A DNA stretch of 53,883 nucleotides. Origin: JARIHC01 sp035546975 (GTDB lineage: Bacteria > Patescibacteriota > Saccharimonadia > Saccharimonadales > UBA4665). The stretch is taken from the NCBI GenBank assembly GCA_035546975.1, contig DASZVS010000005.1, positions 1 to 53,883 on the forward strand, written 5' to 3'. Position numbers and translations under genes: made by a program. The notes beneath the pieces are model-generated. The model was not told the origin of the DNA and did not search any database. It worked only from the letters and a program-made list of their open reading frames with translations. Positions 51,366 to 53,883 of the stretch are shown piece after piece (positions within the stretch are counted from its first letter, which is position 1; each line of letters starts with the position of its first letter).

Positions 51366-53567
51366 ATGAAAGATGGAGTATTCGCTGCTATTGCCCGCTT
51401 CTCGGTTCGTTTCCGTTGGTTCATTATTATTTTCTGGATTGTGGCTGTACCGGTATTAACCGCCAATTTCCCAAGTATTAACAACGTCTCAAAAAATGAA
51501 AACTCGCAATTCTTGCCCAAAAACAGCCCGACCGCCCGTGCCACCCAATTAGAAAGCCAGTTCCAAAGTAAAAACACTGCCGGTACGGCCACGATAGTCG
51601 CCGTCCGTAATGGCAGCCCGCTAACCGCTGCCGATAATGCTGCCATTAGCCAGGTTGCGAAAAGTGTAAAAGGCGTTAAGGACGTAACCAGCGTTCAAGA
51701 CCAAGGCGTTTCGGCAGACGGCGAGGCCCGCGAGCTATTAGTAGGCGTAAATGGCGCAGGCTTCGGCGACCAGGCCACGCAAATAGTCAGCGATATCCGA
51801 TCGCAAATGCAGAAAAACATACCATCCGGCCTCAACCTTTATTTAACGGGCGACTTGGCAGCCGGCGTTGATGCCAATAATGCAAACCAGAAAGGCAGGA
51901 ATGATACTGAGTTGCTCACGACCGTATTCATCCTCGTGCTGCTACTATTGGTATTCCGCTCGGTACTCGCACCAATAGTCACGCTTATTCCTGCAGGGCT
52001 GGCTTTGGCTGTTTCACAGCCGGTAGTCGCCGAATCGACCAAAATTGGCGTACAAGTTTCGTTCGTTACGCAAATTCTGCTGATCGTGCTGGTGCTGGGG
52101 GCCGGCACAGACTACGGTTTATTCTTAGTTTTCCGCGTCCGCGAAGAACTGCGCAAAGGGCACGATCCCAAAGAAGCCGTCGTCCGGGCGCTTACCCGGG
52201 TCGGCGAGTCTATTACCTTTTCAGCAGCTACGGTTATCGCCGCGCTCTTAAGCTTACTGCTTGCCAGCTTTGGCATATATAAAGGCCTGGGCCCTGCCCT
52301 AGCAATCGCGCTTGTCATCATGTTGCTCATTGCACTTACGTTCCTGCCGGCACTCTTGGCAATCATGGGCCGCGCTGTCTTTTGGCCGTCCAAGACGCGG
52401 AAGCATGAACCCAAAGTCGGTTTGTGGGGCCGCCTGGCAGACCGCGTTATTAAACACCCCGTATATATGCTCCTCTTGGGTGTTGCCATTTTCGGCGGTC
52501 TCTCGCTTGGCATTATTGGCTACAAAACGACTGGTTTCGGCGATCAATCTGCACCGGGCGGCAGCCAATCGGCAGCCGGACAACAAGCTATTGCCGCCCA
52601 TTTCCCGGCAGCAAACAACAACCCCGACTTACTGATCCTCCGCTTCTCTACGCCCGTCTGGAATAACTTGTCGGCCGTCCAAAAAGCCCAGACTGAATTA
52701 GCCGCTTCAAGCGAGTTCAAAGCAGTCAGCGGACCATTCAATGCCAACGGCTTTAAACTGACGCCGGCTCTATTGCAACAGCTCCATGCCAGTAACCCAA
52801 GCAGCCCGGCCGCACAAGCCGTATCACAATTCATCAGTCCTGACGGCAAAACTGTCCAATTCTATGCGCTGTTTGCCGCCGGTCCGAGCGGAAGCGAAGC
52901 CGCTACTAACGCTACGCCGGCAGTACGCGCCGAATTGCAAAAAGTTGCTGCCAGTGTCGGCGCAACAGAAAACTCCGTCTACGGCATCGACTCAGTCGGT
53001 TACGATGTTAACCACACTGCCAACGACGACTTGAAACATATCGTGCCAATTGTCCTCATCATCATAGCCATCCTTTTGGCCATATTGCTCCGGAGCTTGG
53101 TAGCACCATGGTATCTCATTGCCACTGTCGGCTTGTCATACTTGGCGGGCCTTGGTTTTGCAATGATTATCTTCGTACATCTCGGCCATCAAGACGGATT
53201 GAACTTTATATTACCGTTCCTGATGTTTATCTTCAGTATGGCCCTTGGCGAAGACTATAACATTCTCGTCATGAGCCGCATCCGCGAAGAAGCGCACCAT
53301 AATCCGTCAATGTTCAAATCCGTTACTAAAGCTATCGGCGTTACCGGCACCACGGTGACTTCGGCAGGCCTAATTCTAGCCGGCACGTTCGGCGTACTCG
53401 GCCTGGTTGGCGGCAACCAGCAAGTCGAACAAATCGGTTACTCGATTGCTTTCGGCGTGTTACTCGACACGTTCTTTGTGCGCACATTACTCGTGCCATC
53501 AATCGTTACAATCCTCGGCAAATGGAACTGGTGGCCATCAGAACTCTACCGGACCACTACTAAATAA
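51366..53567 (+). CDS. MMPL-family RND transporter
   Basis: 733 aa from ATG 51366 with GGA 8 nt upstream; a GTG at 51354 is the alternative. Two halves, each a helix, an outside domain and five helices. The MMPL signature occurs in both: GAGTDYGLFLVFRVREEL and ALGEDYNILVMSRIREEA. It moves lipids or hydrophobic drugs by proton exchange. Its place after marR suggests joint control with the MFS pump. Confidence 0.94.
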   Translation: MKDGVFAAIARFSVRFRWFIIIFWIVAVPVLTANFPSINNVSKNENSQFLPKNSPTARATQLESQFQSKNTAGTATIVAVRNGSPLTAADNAAISQVAKSVKGVKDVTSVQDQGVSADGEARELLVGVNGAGFGDQATQIVSDIRSQMQKNIPSGLNLYLTGDLAAGVDANNANQKGRNDTELLTTVFILVLLLLVFRSVLAPIVTLIPAGLALAVSQPVVAESTKIGVQVSFVTQILLIVLVLGAGTDYGLFLVFRVREELRKGHDPKEAVVRALTRVGESITFSAATVIAALLSLLLASFGIYKGLGPALAIALVIMLLIALTFLPALLAIMGRAVFWPSKTRKHEPKVGLWGRLADRVIKHPVYMLLLGVAIFGGLSLGIIGYKTTGFGDQSAPGGSQSAAGQQAIAAHFPAANNNPDLLILRFSTPVWNNLSAVQKAQTELAASSEFKAVSGPFNANGFKLTPALLQQLHASNPSSPAAQAVSQFISPDGKTVQFYALFAAGPSGSEAATNATPAVRAELQKVAASVGATENSVYGIDSVGYDVNHTANDDLKHIVPIVLIIIAILLAILLRSLVAPWYLIATVGLSYLAGLGFAMIIFVHLGHQDGLNFILPFLMFIFSMALGEDYNILVMSRIREEAHHNPSMFKSVTKAIGVTGTTVTSAGLILAGTFGVLGLVGGNQQVEQIGYSIAFGVLLDTFFVRTLLVPSIVTILGKWNWWPSELYRTTTK

Positions 53568-53600
53568 TAAGTACACCCGCCTCGACAATAAATGTTAAGA

Positions 53601-53762
53601 TCACTTCTTTGGCGGGCGGCGGCGCACAACCAGCACATCATATACGAAAACAATAGCCGCGAACACGAGGGCGATGTAAATTAATCCGCCCAAAATATGC
53701 AAGAAGACGCCGATAAGCCAGATAAGCACGAGGATCGCCACAATAGTCAGTAACACATTCAT
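53601..53762 (-). CDS. lmo0937/DUF5670-like small membrane protein
   Basis: 53 aa: MNVLLTIVAILVLIWLIGVF then HILGGLIYIALVFAAIVFVY and a basic tail RRRPPKK. Two helices joined by a Gly-Gly turn match the lmo0937 family of stress-related membrane peptides. TACAAT lies 6 nt before the ATG; AGAGG in those 6 nt is too near for a ribosome site. It converges on the MMPL gene with 33 nt between. Confidence 0.8.
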   Translation of the reverse strand: MNVLLTIVAILVLIWLIGVFLHILGGLIYIALVFAAIVFVYDVLVVRRRPPKK

Positions 53763-53799
53763 ACCTCTATTGTAACGCACTCCACAATACGAACCGTGG

Positions 53800-53883
53800 C
53801 ATAAAAGATGGCTGGTCGGCGGACGGCGAAGCGCCGCGCTATTCGGCGCCGCTTACGCTCCCCAGCTAGCCGTTTTGTTCATT
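53800..53883. other. Structured GC-rich non-coding end of window
   Basis: Contains GCGCCG and CGGCGC arms around 7 nt and an outer pairing GGCTGG/CCAGC. No gene or promoter is seen. It resembles the structured spacers near the tRNA genes. Confidence 0.3.

Overview
The window looks like a piece of a Candidatus Saccharibacteria (TM7) or closely related Patescibacteria chromosome. I infer this from a complete single-locus type IV pilus system of Gram-positive/CPR style, very large tail-fibre-like surface proteins, a short T-box-controlled threonyl-tRNA synthetase, tight 1-4 nt gene overlaps, and standard use of TGA as stop. There are no rRNA genes, CRISPR arrays, insertion sequences or transposases. 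Five tRNA genes are present: Val-GAC, Gly-CCC, Thr-CGT, Asp-GTC and Arg-CCT.

Layout. 1-7796 (minus) is one uninterrupted reading frame that runs off the left edge: at least 2598 codons of a type II membrane-anchored giant surface protein with YadA-like head repeats and a Kelch-like block. A smaller membrane protein (7910-8728) carries a module resembling its C-terminal region. 8899-11716 (minus) is thrS, a HAD nucleotidase-like gene and an MGMT-like ATL gene, led by a T-box with its terminator. 11.9-13.3 kb holds an sRNA candidate, tRNA-Val, a tiny gene that appears to start with AUU, and nrdR with a palindrome on its start codon. 13.3-16.6 kb (minus) is a processive GT2 glycosyltransferase, a three-helix membrane protein, and a Kelch protein with a sortase-like tail.

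17.0-28.0 kb is mainly plus-strand and accessory in character: a cytosolic HExxH protein, several orphan proteins, two paralogous secreted proteins, a glycoside-hydrolase-like lipoprotein, a GNAT enzyme and a membrane-anchored G1 (eqolisin) peptidase. Several of these genes have an extended -10 box 6-9 nt from the start codon, so they are probably leaderless. 28.0-31.2 kb (minus) holds a parvulin-type foldase, a PH-domain membrane protein, a HAD protein, tRNA-Arg and ndk. A Xer-type recombinase follows on the plus strand.

32.2-49.2 kb (minus) is the type IV pilus region. In transcription order it runs: membrane-anchored SurA-like chaperone, 1.1-kDa-residue-scale secreted adhesin candidate (about 1130 aa), small ORF, pilM, pilN, pilO, small pilus protein, pilB, pilT, pilC, two major-pilin-like genes, terminator, pilD, and four minor prepilins. 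49.3-53.6 kb is a drug-efflux set: a DHA2 MFS pump divergent from a MarR regulator (operator palindrome between them) that leads into an MMPL transporter. A 53-aa lmo0937-like membrane protein ends the window.

Together the genes describe a small, surface-focused cell. It adheres by pili and giant fibres, modifies its envelope, secretes a peptidase and a possible muralytic lipoprotein, and exports toxic compounds. This fits an episymbiotic lifestyle, which is an inference.
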